DNA of 8,548 nt from an archaeon (lineage in GTDB: Archaea; Methanobacteriota; Methanobacteria; Methanobacteriales; Methanobacteriaceae). The position numbers were made by a program, and so were the translations under genes. The DNA is taken from positions 1-8,548 of the forward strand of contig JAKSUF010000056.1 of assembly GCA_024409145.1 (NCBI GenBank), written 5' to 3'. Positions 1-5,905 of this stretch are shown piece after piece (positions within the stretch are counted from its first letter, which is position 1; each line of letters opens with the position of its first letter). The notes beneath the pieces were generated by a model that worked only from the letters and a program-made list of their open reading frames with translations, was not told the origin of the DNA and made no database searches.

Positions 1-11
1 ATAAACAAAAA

Positions 12-37
12 AAACGCTTAAAATGCAGGCTTTTTTT
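12..37 (+). terminator. possible terminator of a gene lying left of the window
   Basis: A run of seven T (31-37) follows a short GC-bearing stretch (CGC at 15-17, GCAGGC at 25-30), which is unusual in such AT-rich DNA. Archaeal transcription often stops at oligo-T tracts. No convincing stem is formed, and the upstream gene is not visible, so this is a weak call. Confidence 0.25.
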
Positions 38-88
38 ATATTTAGTCAATTTATTTAAATTTTATTCAATATTTTTAAAATAGATTAC

Positions 89-97
89 TTTAAATAT
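89..97 (+). promoter_or_regulatory. candidate TATA box for the small exported protein
   Basis: The sequence TTTAAATAT resembles an archaeal TATA box. Transcription would begin about 25 bases downstream, near 115-120, giving a leader of roughly 70 bases that contains the stem-loop at 142-166 and the ribosome binding site. A better box, TTTATAAA at 150-157, is too close to the start codon and lies inside the stem-loop. In DNA this AT-rich, TATA-like words are common, so confidence is limited. Confidence 0.3.
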
Positions 98-141
98 GAT
101 GATTATGAATAATATAGTACACCCATAAAAAATAAAAATCC

Positions 142-166
142 AATATTGATTTATAAAATCAGTATT
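142..166 (+). promoter_or_regulatory. stem-loop in the leader, directly upstream of the ribosome binding site
   Basis: Arms 142-152 and 156-166 pair over 11 positions (10 Watson-Crick pairs and one G-U) around a three-base loop. The structure ends eight bases before the GGAGGT at 175-180. It could influence translation or RNA stability. No ligand or known RNA family is recognised. Confidence 0.4.
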
Positions 167-186
167 AATATTTAGGAGGTTAAGTT

Positions 187-576
187 ATGAATAAAAAGAA
201 TATTATAATAATTCTAGTTATTGCAATTATGGTTGTTATTGTTGGTGCTGTTGTGGCAAGTAACTTAAATAATACTAATAAAAATATAAGCAATGATTCT
301 AATAATTCTGTTGTTAATAACAGTTCAGATGTTAAGTTAGATGATAATAATTCAAGTAACGTAATTTCTCAAAATACAACTAATACTAGTAGTAAAGAGC
401 CAACTGTTGTCTCTAAAAAATGGGTTGAAAATGGTCAAGCAGGTAATCGTTATTTAGAGGTAACTTATTCTGATGGAAATTTCAGACAATACGATGAGTC
501 TGGAAAATTAATTGGAAGTAGTTTCCCTGCAGATCAAAAAGAATTATTAAAAGGCCATGAAATGGACTTTAATTAA
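187..576 (+). CDS. small membrane-anchored exported protein, hypothetical
   Basis: The 129-residue product has a basic N-terminus (MNKKN), one hydrophobic segment at about residues 5-24, then an Asn/Ser/Thr-rich linker with many Asn-X-Ser/Thr glycosylation sequons (about 25-73). It ends in a compact charged domain (about 77-129) containing EVTYSDGNFRQYDESGKLIG, which looks like a small beta-rich module. The layout is typical of a protein tethered outside the membrane by an uncleaved signal anchor and a wall-crossing linker. GGAGGT at 175-180 lies six bases before the ATG, so the start is secure. The gene appears to be a single unit ending at the hairpin/poly-T terminator that follows. I do not recognise a named family, and no function can be assigned. 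Confidence 0.85.
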   Translation: MNKKNIIIILVIAIMVVIVGAVVASNLNNTNKNISNDSNNSVVNNSSDVKLDDNNSSNVISQNTTNTSSKEPTVVSKKWVENGQAGNRYLEVTYSDGNFRQYDESGKLIGSSFPADQKELLKGHEMDFN

Positions 577-591
577 ATAAAATTTAAATTT

Positions 592-650
592 AGGAAGTTT
601 TTACTTCTATATTTTTTTATTTTTTATTTTTTTATTTTTTTTAAAAATAT
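592..650 (+). terminator. hairpin plus oligo-T terminator of the small exported protein
   Basis: GAAGT (594-598) and ACTTC (603-607) form a five-base-pair stem with a T4 loop. They are followed by runs of seven, six, seven and eight T, interrupted by single A residues. The position, 18 bases after the stop codon, fits termination of the preceding gene. Confidence 0.7.
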
Positions 651-1082
651 ATTTTAATTTTTAAAATCTTCTTTTTTTAAATCGTGTTTTTATTTTATTT
701 TTTTTAAATTTTATCTTTATTTTAAATCTTCTTTTTTTTAAAATTATGTCTTTATTTTAGTTTAGTATATCTTTGAGAATTTGATAACTTATTAATAACT
801 TTGAGAATTTGATAACTTATTAAATCTCGAATATAAATCTAATAAAATCAGAAGTAATTATTTTATTGGTTTGCTTAAATGATATCTACTTTATACTTTC
901 TCAAAGGTAATTTATTTATAATATTAATTAAAAAATTATACATATAATATATTGTTATGTTTATTGATTATTTCTATTTAATTTATTTAATAATTTCAAT
1001 ATATTATTAATCTTTTATTATAAGTTGTATTTTTAGATATTTTTATAGTTGTTATTGATTTCTATGTTAGTTATTAACTTAA
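651..1082. other. gene-free AT-rich spacer upstream of the adhesin gene
   Basis: No open reading frame with a ribosome binding site is seen on either strand. The first part repeats AAATCTTCTTTTTTT-like words (about 664-680 and 723-739), the same T-rich word found in the terminators after the adhesin gene, so these may be back-up terminators. The middle holds a 25-bp direct repeat (annotated separately). The rest, 907-1082, is AT-rich sequence in which I see nothing definite. Confidence 0.6.
771..823 (+). repeat. perfect 25-bp direct repeat, two copies
   Basis: Copies at 771-795 and 799-823 are identical and separated by TAA, giving a 28-bp period. Each begins CTTTGAGAATTTGATAAC. A nine-base inverted copy of the first part, TTCTCAAAG, lies at 898-906. 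A 28-bp spacing is a little under three helical turns. The repeat lies about 310-370 bases upstream of the adhesin start, so it could bind a regulator, or it may be simple slippage debris. Confidence 0.6.
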
Positions 1083-1090
1083 AAATATAT
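1083..1090 (+). promoter_or_regulatory. candidate TATA box of the adhesin gene
   Basis: AAATATAT, preceded by A-rich sequence that could act as a BRE, lies about 50 bases before the proposed ATT start. Transcription would start near 1110-1115, leaving a leader of about 25 bases containing GGAGGA. The geometry is good, but the base composition makes chance matches likely. Confidence 0.4.
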
Positions 1091-1124
1091 CTTTGGTAAA
1101 CTTATTCTGTTAATTATATTAATA

Positions 1125-1130
1125 GGAGGA
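1125..1130 (+). promoter_or_regulatory. ribosome binding site that selects an ATT start
   Basis: GGAGGA is a strong Shine-Dalgarno sequence. Six bases separate it from the ATT at 1137, the same spacing as the secure ATG start at 187. No ATG, GTG or TTG occurs in frame between an upstream stop (1080-1082) and the TTG at 1164, which is 33 bases away from this site. The site therefore points to ATT as the initiation codon. Confidence 0.65.
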
Positions 1131-1136
1131 AATTTT

Positions 1137-4100
1137 ATTAAAGTTTATACAAAAATCTCTCTATTGATTTTAATATCTTTGATGTTAATTTCAATTGGTG
1201 GAGTTTCAGCTTATGATATAAACGAAGATTCATGTTTATCTTTAAATGAGAGTTCTAATATTGATGATATTGGTTATGATGACTTAAAAATCGGTTCAAA
1301 TGAAGGTTTAGAGGATTCAATTAAAGTTTCTAGTGTTAAGAGTAATGATGTAATTGTTAATTCTGAAGTTTCTAGTGTTAAGAGTAATGAAATAATTGTT
1401 GATTCTGGTAATTTTGATGATTTATCTAATGCTATTAATAATGCAGGAGATAATACAAAAATTATTGTTTCCGGTAATTATAAGTTTAACTCAACTTTAA
1501 AAATTATGTCTTCTAATGTTACTCTTGTAGGTACTAAAGGTACTGTATTTGATATTAATGGTATTTATCATATGATGGTAGGTACTAATGGAGCTATTGA
1601 ACCTCCATTAACTGGTATTAATATTAGTGGTATAACATTTATTAATGGTAAAACCTCTGATTATGGTGGAGCACTTATTATTGGTCAATCTGCTGAAGGA
1701 ACTTATATAGGTAATTGTACTTTTGAGAATAATACTGCTGCTTGTGGTTCAGCAATCTATTTCAATGGTGCAGTGGATATGTATAATAGTTCTAAAGTAT
1801 TTAGAACTGCTACTATAGAAAATTGTATTTTTAATAGTAATGTTCCTACAGATGTTGTTGGTGGATGTGTATTTGTTTATAAATATAATGTGACTGTAAT
1901 TAACTGTTCTTTGTCTAATTCTGGTAGGGGATCTACTACCTATGGTTTTGGTGGAGGTATTGGTGTTCACTATGGTGGTTTAACTGTTAAAGATACTACT
2001 TTTGATTCTAATACTGCACAGAATGGTGCAGGAATTATGGTTCAAGGTGGTGATAGTTTAGATGTTATTAATTGTACTTTTGTTAATAACACTGCAGGTA
2101 CCTATGGTGGAGCTATTTATGTTGTAACTGATACTGTTTTGAAGCTTCAATATAAGTGTAAAGTTAATGTATGTAATTCCACTTTTATTAACAATTCTGC
2201 AAATTATGCTGGAGTTATTTATGAAGGTGAAGTAATATCTCCTGAAGTAGATAACTCTTATACTTTATTTGAAAATTGTACTTTTGTGGGTAACAAAGCT
2301 ATTGGTTATGGTGGAGTATTATTAATTAATCCATCTTCTACTTCTAATGTTAAAGATGAATTTAAAAATTGTACATTTATTAATAATAGTGCTGGAAAAT
2401 CTGGTGGTGCTATTGCTTCATTAGCTAAATCTTTCGATGAGTTATTAGTAAATAATTGTACCTTTTTAAATAATACTGCAGAACAATATGCAGGAGCTAT
2501 TTATTATCATACTACTGATGCTAACCTTACTATAAATAAATCTGTTTTTGTAGATAATACTGCAGATACAGATATGGGTCATGCAATATTTATGTGGACT
2601 GGTAGACTTAATATGGAAAACTCTATTTTGGAGCAAAATGGATTTGTTGATGATCGTTCTTATGTATCTATCTATTTATCTGATAGATATAATGCTAAAA
2701 TTGTTTCTGTAGAGAATAATTTCTGGGGTAATTATACTGATGTTTACCCATTCACAGAAGATGAAGACTATGGTTCTTTAATTATGATTCAGAAACAAGG
2801 TGCAGATGGTACTTATCTTGATCCATATTATCCTAAACAATGGGTTGCTATGAATATTACTGGACCTATGAATGTTTCATTAGATACTCCATATAATTAT
2901 GATGTAAAATGGTATTTAGCTACTGGTAACTCTGATGATGATGTTACTGTAAGTAATACTCCTATAGCAGATGGGACTTTACCTGATTATAATGGTGTTG
3001 TTAATAAAGATAATTCTGATTTAGTATGTCTTCCAAACGGTTCTTTAAATCATACTTTCACTGATTTAGATGATTTGTATATTGGAGTATATAGTCCATT
3101 TACTGGAAATTTATTAGCTGATATTAATCCTGTAATTAAAAAATATGCTACTGATGTAAATGGAACAAATGTATCTGGTAAACCAGGATCTAATGTTGAA
3201 ATTAATATTTCTGTTGTAGATTCTGAAGGAAATCCTGTTAAAGAAGGATTAGTAAATGTCATTTTGCCTGATGGTTCTAATAAGACTATTGAAGTTAATG
3301 ATGGTAAAACTTCAGTGAATTGGACTATTCCTGAAGATTATTCTGTTGGGGATTATAAAGTAGATATTAATTTCTTAGATAATAATTTCTATATTAATTC
3401 TACTAATATGTCATTTGTTAAAGTTCTTCCATTAGATACTGTTACTGTTATTTCTAATGTTTCAGGTATTCCTAATGATATTGTTTCAATTGATGTAACT
3501 GTTAATGATGAATTAGGTCGTCCAATTTCTGAATGTGATGTAATCTTATCTTTACCTGATGGAACTAATAAGACTGTATCTATCGTTGATGGTAAAGGTA
3601 GTGTTAATTGGACTATTCCTAAGGACTTTGATGATGGTAATTATGATGTAACTGGAAGTTATGCAGGTAATAATGATTTTAATCCTTCTGAAGGAGTAGG
3701 TGGTGTTGTTGTTACTTCTCCATTTATTAATTTAGATTTAATTAAAGGGGATTATAATCTTACTGTTGGAGAGACTGCAGAATTAAGTTATAAATTATAT
3801 AATTCTGGTACTGCAGATGGATTTAATATTAAATCTACATTTGTTATTCCTAAAGGTTTAGATTTAGTTTCTGTTTCTGTTGAAGAGGGCACATATAATT
3901 GGGATCCTTCAACTAGAACTTTAACTTGGTTTGTAGATGAATTGGATGTTGACAAGGAATATGTAATTAAATTCAATCTTAAAGCATTAGATGAAGGAAC
4001 TTATATTATTGTGAGTGATATTGTTTCTGATTATCGCTATGATTGTAATGGTTCTGCTAATATCAATGTTGAAGATTCTCCTAATCCAAATCCTGATCCA

Positions 4101-4295
4101 AATCCTGATCCAAATCCTAATCCAGGTCCTAATCATGATTCAAATCCTGTTAGTCCTATTGAGTCTGGTAATTCAGGTGAACATGAAATTAATAATATGA
4201 ATACTGGGAATATTTCTATGGAAAATACTGGTGTTCCTGTTGTTGTATTGTTACTTTGTTTATTAACTTTATTCGGTTTAAGAAGAAAAAATTAA
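1137..4295 (+). CDS. large adhesin-like surface protein (Pmp-type beta-helix, Ig-like and DUF11-like domains, C-terminal anchor)
   Basis: From ATT at 1137 the product has 1052 residues. Residues 1-25 form a classic signal peptide (basic start, hydrophobic core, cleavage after VSA); starting at TTG 1164 would remove its basic region. Residues 107-530 form a right-handed beta-helix built of polymorphic-membrane-protein type repeats of the form NCTFxNNTA...GGAIY, at least ten between about 193 and 500. Two Ig-like domains follow (669-765 and 768-861, both with SVNWTIP), then a DUF11-like domain (862-980), a Pro-Asn-Pro-Asp linker (about 981-1005) suited to crossing pseudomurein, and a hydrophobic anchor (1032-1048) ending RRKN. 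Dozens of Asn-X-Ser/Thr sequons suggest heavy N-glycosylation. The family is expanded in gut methanogens and thought to mediate attachment to other cells or host surfaces; its ligand cannot be inferred. It is probably transcribed alone. Confidence 0.92.
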   Translation: MKVYTKISLLILISLMLISIGGVSAYDINEDSCLSLNESSNIDDIGYDDLKIGSNEGLEDSIKVSSVKSNDVIVNSEVSSVKSNEIIVDSGNFDDLSNAINNAGDNTKIIVSGNYKFNSTLKIMSSNVTLVGTKGTVFDINGIYHMMVGTNGAIEPPLTGINISGITFINGKTSDYGGALIIGQSAEGTYIGNCTFENNTAACGSAIYFNGAVDMYNSSKVFRTATIENCIFNSNVPTDVVGGCVFVYKYNVTVINCSLSNSGRGSTTYGFGGGIGVHYGGLTVKDTTFDSNTAQNGAGIMVQGGDSLDVINCTFVNNTAGTYGGAIYVVTDTVLKLQYKCKVNVCNSTFINNSANYAGVIYEGEVISPEVDNSYTLFENCTFVGNKAIGYGGVLLINPSSTSNVKDEFKNCTFINNSAGKSGGAIASLAKSFDELLVNNCTFLNNTAEQYAGAIYYHTTDANLTINKSVFVDNTADTDMGHAIFMWTGRLNMENSILEQNGFVDDRSYVSIYLSDRYNAKIVSVENNFWGNYTDVYPFTEDEDYGSLIMIQKQGADGTYLDPYYPKQWVAMNITGPMNVSLDTPYNYDVKWYLATGNSDDDVTVSNTPIADGTLPDYNGVVNKDNSDLVCLPNGSLNHTFTDLDDLYIGVYSPFTGNLLADINPVIKKYATDVNGTNVSGKPGSNVEINISVVDSEGNPVKEGLVNVILPDGSNKTIEVNDGKTSVNWTIPEDYSVGDYKVDINFLDNNFYINSTNMSFVKVLPLDTVTVISNVSGIPNDIVSIDVTVNDELGRPISECDVILSLPDGTNKTVSIVDGKGSVNWTIPKDFDDGNYDVTGSYAGNNDFNPSEGVGGVVVTSPFINLDLIKGDYNLTVGETAELSYKLYNSGTADGFNIKSTFVIPKGLDLVSVSVEEGTYNWDPSTRTLTWFVDELDVDKEYVIKFNLKALDEGTYIIVSDIVSDYRYDCNGSANINVEDSPNPNPDPNPDPNPNPGPNHDSNPVSPIESGNSGEHEINNMNTGNISMENTGVPVVVLLLCLLTLFGLRRKN
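1326..1409 (+). repeat. 42-bp in-frame tandem repeat in the adhesin N-terminus
   Basis: Units 1326-1367 and 1368-1409 begin with the same 23 bases and encode VSSVKSNDVIVNSE and VSSVKSNEIIVDSG. The repeat lies in the low-complexity spacer between signal peptide and beta-helix. Changes in copy number would stay in frame and alter only spacer length. Confidence 0.75.
4078..4146 (+). repeat. Pro-Asn/Pro-Asp tandem codons in the adhesin stalk
   Basis: Near-identical six- to twelve-base units (AATCCTGATCCA and variants) encode a rigid Asn-Pro-Asp-Pro stretch next to the membrane anchor. Such stretches usually span the cell wall. Slippage here would change stalk length without breaking the frame. 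Confidence 0.7.
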
Positions 4296-4308
4296 TTTAA
4301 GTATTTTT

Positions 4309-4350
4309 GAGATTTACTTTTATGTAAATCTTCTTTTTTTATTTTTTAAA
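4309..4350 (+). terminator. hairpin and oligo-T terminator of the adhesin gene
   Basis: AGATTTAC (4310-4317) and GTAAATCT (4324-4331) form an eight-base-pair stem, extendable by one G-T pair, with a six-base loop. The stem is followed by TTC and runs of seven and six T. It begins 14 bases after the stop codon. Confidence 0.75.
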
Positions 4351-4384
4351 TTTAATTTTAGTATTTTTAATGTTTTGTTTTTTT

Positions 4385-4411
4385 GTAAATCTTCTTTTTT
4401 TATTTTTTAAA
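4385..4411 (+). terminator. second copy of the terminator tail
   Basis: These 27 bases are identical to 4324-4350, the descending arm and T tract of the preceding terminator, and are offset by 61 bases. Upstream context is also similar (AGTATTTTT at 4300 and 4360), but the ascending stem arm is not preserved. It probably arose by local duplication and may still work as an oligo-T back-up terminator. Confidence 0.55.
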
Positions 4412-4422
4412 ATAATAATGTG

Positions 4423-4436
4423 GGAATTTAAATTCC
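4423..4436. repeat. 14-bp perfect palindrome
   Basis: GGAATTTAAATTCC reads the same on both strands and is followed by TTGTTTTTC. It could be a dimeric protein's binding site or a small additional terminator. No function is evident. Confidence 0.5.
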
Positions 4437-4508
4437 TTGTTTTTCTATATAATTGCTTATTTTTCAACATATTACATTTAACTAATTTTAAAAAGGATTT
4501 TCCTAATT

Positions 4509-4543
4509 AATATTCAATATTCAATATCCAATATTTAATATTC
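4509..4543. repeat. five tandem copies of a 7-mer (AATATTC)
   Basis: Five consecutive seven-base units read AATATTC, AATATTC, AATATCC, AATATTT and AATATTC. This is a microsatellite-like array with no reading frame through it. Confidence 0.7.
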
Positions 4544-4600
4544 AAGAAATAATAAAAAGAATAAAAAATATAATTGTTGGAAGTCATCTTAATCACATTA

Positions 4601-4636
4601 TTTTTTTAATATATAGTTAACTATTTATTAAAAAAA
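4601..4636. repeat. 36-bp near-perfect palindrome
   Basis: Eleven bases at 4601-4611 (T7 then AATA) are the exact reverse complement of 4626-4636. Inside them is the perfect 12-bp palindrome ATAGTTAACTAT (4613-4624). Only the pair 4612/4625 (T/T) breaks the symmetry. It may be a cruciform-forming or dimer-binding site, or a bidirectional terminator. Confidence 0.65.
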
Positions 4637-4839
4637 CTATTTTTAAAGCTATGTTGCTCTTATTGAACTTTAATTATTCGTTATTTTATTAATAAATAAT
4701 AAATACTACAAATAACATAAATTAAACCACTTACAGTTGATTTAAATATGTGTAAAATTTAGATTAAAATTAGAATACATATTGGATTATTAAAACTTTA
4801 GAATATGATTATAAGATAAAATCTTAAAAATTTAGAAAT

Positions 4840-4857
4840 TTTTAATTTCCATTAAAA
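4840..4857 (+). promoter_or_regulatory. conserved small hairpin upstream of the first Rpn gene
   Basis: TTTTAAT (4840-4846) pairs with ATTAAAA (4851-4857) around a TTCC loop. In the second unit (6028-6045) the loop-closing pair T-A is C-G, a compensatory double change that keeps the pair, while the outermost pair is lost. It lies about 100 bases upstream of the candidate TATA box, so it may be a DNA site, or part of an unrecognised short RNA. Confidence 0.4.
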
Positions 4858-4956
4858 GTTTTTAAAATAAATATTGGATTTTATTTTAATAAAATATTTC
4901 TAAAATATTGTTATTTCTTAAAATAATCTCAATCGTGCTTTTAATTTTGAGTAATA

Positions 4957-4964
4957 CTTATATG
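4957..4964 (+). promoter_or_regulatory. candidate TATA box of the first Rpn gene
   Basis: CTTATATG sits in a 33-base block (from GTGCTTTT at about 4935) that is unchanged in the second unit. Transcription would start near 4985, leaving only about a dozen bases before the first ATG at 4997, or about 27 before the ATT at 5012. Confidence 0.45.
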
Positions 4965-4996
4965 GTGCCTTTAATAGATTAGAATTAAAATAATTT

Positions 4997-5905
4997 ATGG
5001 AGGTATTAAATATTACTCATCATATATTGGACTTATTATTAAAAAAGTATGGAGAAAAGTTTATTAATATTTTACTTAATGAAATCAACTGTAAAGAAGA
5101 AATTACTAAAACATTACCTACAGAATTAATCGAAGACTGTCAAAATTTAAGAGCAGATTTTGTAGGACTAACTAAATCAAACAAAATACTAAATATAGAA
5201 TTTCAAAGTACAAAAATCACACCAAAAGACAGAGCAAGATTCACAAAATACGACGTTTTGCTCATTGAAAAATACCACAAAGAAGTAATAACCATAATAA
5301 TATCAACACACGAAACAAAAAACAAAGAAATACTATTTAAACTACACAAAGGCTCAAACCACATGTATCTGGTAGTCTTAAAAAACATCAACGGAGACAA
5401 AATATACGAAAACATAATAAAAAAACACAAAAACAATACAAAACTAAATAAAAAAGACATCGCAGATCTTTCACTATTGCCCTTATTTTACTCAAAAAAT
5501 AAGAAAGAAACAGTAATATACAATATTACCAAAATACTACCTAACCTAGACATAGATAAAGATGATTTAACATACCTAAAATTTAATTTAAATTTATACA
5601 TTGAAAAATTCGTAAAAGATAGAAAAATACTAAAAAAGATTCATGGAGAATTAAATATGATGGAACACTTAGAAGATATGATTATAGATATAGAAAAAAG
5701 ATTACTTGCAGAAAGTGAAGAAAATGGAATAGAAAAAGGAATAAAAATAGGAAAAGAAGATGGAATAAAAATAGGAGAAGAAAAATTAATGATAAAATTT
5801 GTAGAATCTATGATAAAAAACAACTATTCCAAAAAAGAAATACTAAAAATCAGCAAAATAAACGAAACACAATTCAACCAAATACAAAAAAATTTAAATA
5901 ATTAA
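4997..5905 (+). CDS. Rpn-family PD-(D/E)XK nuclease, copy 1 (full-length toxin form, RpnL-like)
   Basis: The 302-residue product has the layout of recombination-promoting nuclease (Rpn, YhgA/PDDEXK_2-like) proteins. A helical N-terminal region is followed by a nuclease core with Asp54 in RADFVG and Glu68-X-Gln70 in NIEFQS, the E-x-Q variant of the PD-(D/E)XK site, then RFTKYD. Next comes a helical stretch with LSLLPLFYSK (about 158-167). A C-terminal helix has glycine every four residues (244-260), followed by a helix-turn-helix-like tail (276-300). In bacteria such proteins are DNA nucleases, several of them anti-phage toxins. The first ATG has no upstream ribosome binding site; GGAGGT overlaps it and lies seven bases before ATT 5012, so the true product may lack five residues. 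An in-frame stop at 4991-4993 excludes an earlier start. The last 82 codons appear to encode a second protein. The function here is inferred from family resemblance, not shown. Confidence 0.85.
   Translation: MEVLNITHHILDLLLKKYGEKFINILLNEINCKEEITKTLPTELIEDCQNLRADFVGLTKSNKILNIEFQSTKITPKDRARFTKYDVLLIEKYHKEVITIIISTHETKNKEILFKLHKGSNHMYLVVLKNINGDKIYENIIKKHKNNTKLNKKDIADLSLLPLFYSKNKKETVIYNITKILPNLDIDKDDLTYLKFNLNLYIEKFVKDRKILKKIHGELNMMEHLEDMIIDIEKRLLAESEENGIEKGIKIGKEDGIKIGEEKLMIKFVESMIKNNYSKKEILKISKINETQFNQIQKNLNN
4999..5004 (+). promoter_or_regulatory. ribosome binding site overlapping the start codon of Rpn copy 1
   Basis: GGAGGT begins at the G of the first ATG, so it cannot serve that ATG. It lies seven bases before an in-frame ATT (5012-5014). 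The arrangement is identical in copy 2 (6187-6192). Translation may use ATT, or the ATG may be used on a nearly leaderless transcript. Confidence 0.55.
5645..5649 (+). promoter_or_regulatory. internal ribosome binding site inside Rpn copy 1
   Basis: GGAGA is followed by seven bases and then ATG-ATG at 5657-5662. The spacing equals that of the secure sites in this window. The same site is retained in copy 2 (6833-6837), although neighbouring codons differ. Confidence 0.6.
5657..5905 (+). CDS. intragenic C-terminal product of Rpn copy 1 (putative RpnS-like antitoxin)
   Basis: This is an in-frame internal gene of 82 codons that shares its stop with the nuclease. Its start is ATG-ATG with GGAGA seven bases upstream. 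The product lacks the nuclease core. It contains an acidic helix, five tetrapeptides NGIE-KGIK-IGKE-DGIK-IGEE (its residues 23-42), and a helix-turn-helix-like tail. In bacterial Rpn loci the C-terminal part is translated separately (RpnS), forms dimers through a helix with variable four-residue repeats, and blocks the toxic full-length RpnL. The fit in position, repeat type and start signal is good, but expression here is inferred. The alternative is that the methionine pair and GGAGA are coincidental parts of the long protein. Confidence 0.55.
   Translation: MMEHLEDMIIDIEKRLLAESEENGIEKGIKIGKEDGIKIGEEKLMIKFVESMIKNNYSKKEILKISKINETQFNQIQKNLNN
5723..5782 (+). repeat. five 12-bp units encoding xGxx tetrapeptides, copy 1
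   Basis: Glycines fall at residues 244, 248, 252, 256 and 260, exactly four apart. The DNA is a degenerate 12-bp tandem array with GGA at the same place in each unit. Such four-residue repeats vary in number among bacterial Rpn C-terminal domains. Copy 2 has the same number. Confidence 0.8.

Larger units (their letters stand above)
4437..4737. other. gene-free spacer between adhesin and the Rpn pair
   Basis: No supported gene is present on either strand. It holds the five-copy 7-mer array at 4509-4543 and the 36-bp near-palindrome at 4601-4636, both listed separately. The rest is plain AT-rich DNA up to 4738, where similarity to the region upstream of the second Rpn gene begins. Confidence 0.6.

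Noticed and set aside
150..157. TTTATAAA as TATA box of the first gene
   Set aside because: Transcription would start at about the ribosome binding site, and the word lies inside the stem-loop.
1164..1166. TTG as start of the adhesin gene
   Set aside because: There is no ribosome binding site at usable distance, and the signal peptide would lose its basic N-terminus; ATT 1137 fits better.
1749..1970. 73-codon minus-strand frame inside the adhesin gene
   Set aside because: It is antisense to beta-helix repeats, Thr/Ser/Ile-rich by mirror composition, with no start signals.
4015..4200. 61-codon plus-strand frame encoding repeated Ile-Gln-Ile-Leu
   Set aside because: It is an out-of-frame reading of the Pro-Asn/Pro-Asp stalk codons of the adhesin.
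5203..5460. 85-codon minus-strand open frame, repeated identically at 6391-6648
   Set aside because: It is identical in both places only because it is antisense to the identical nuclease core. It has no convincing ribosome binding site, and the sense frame explains the conservation.
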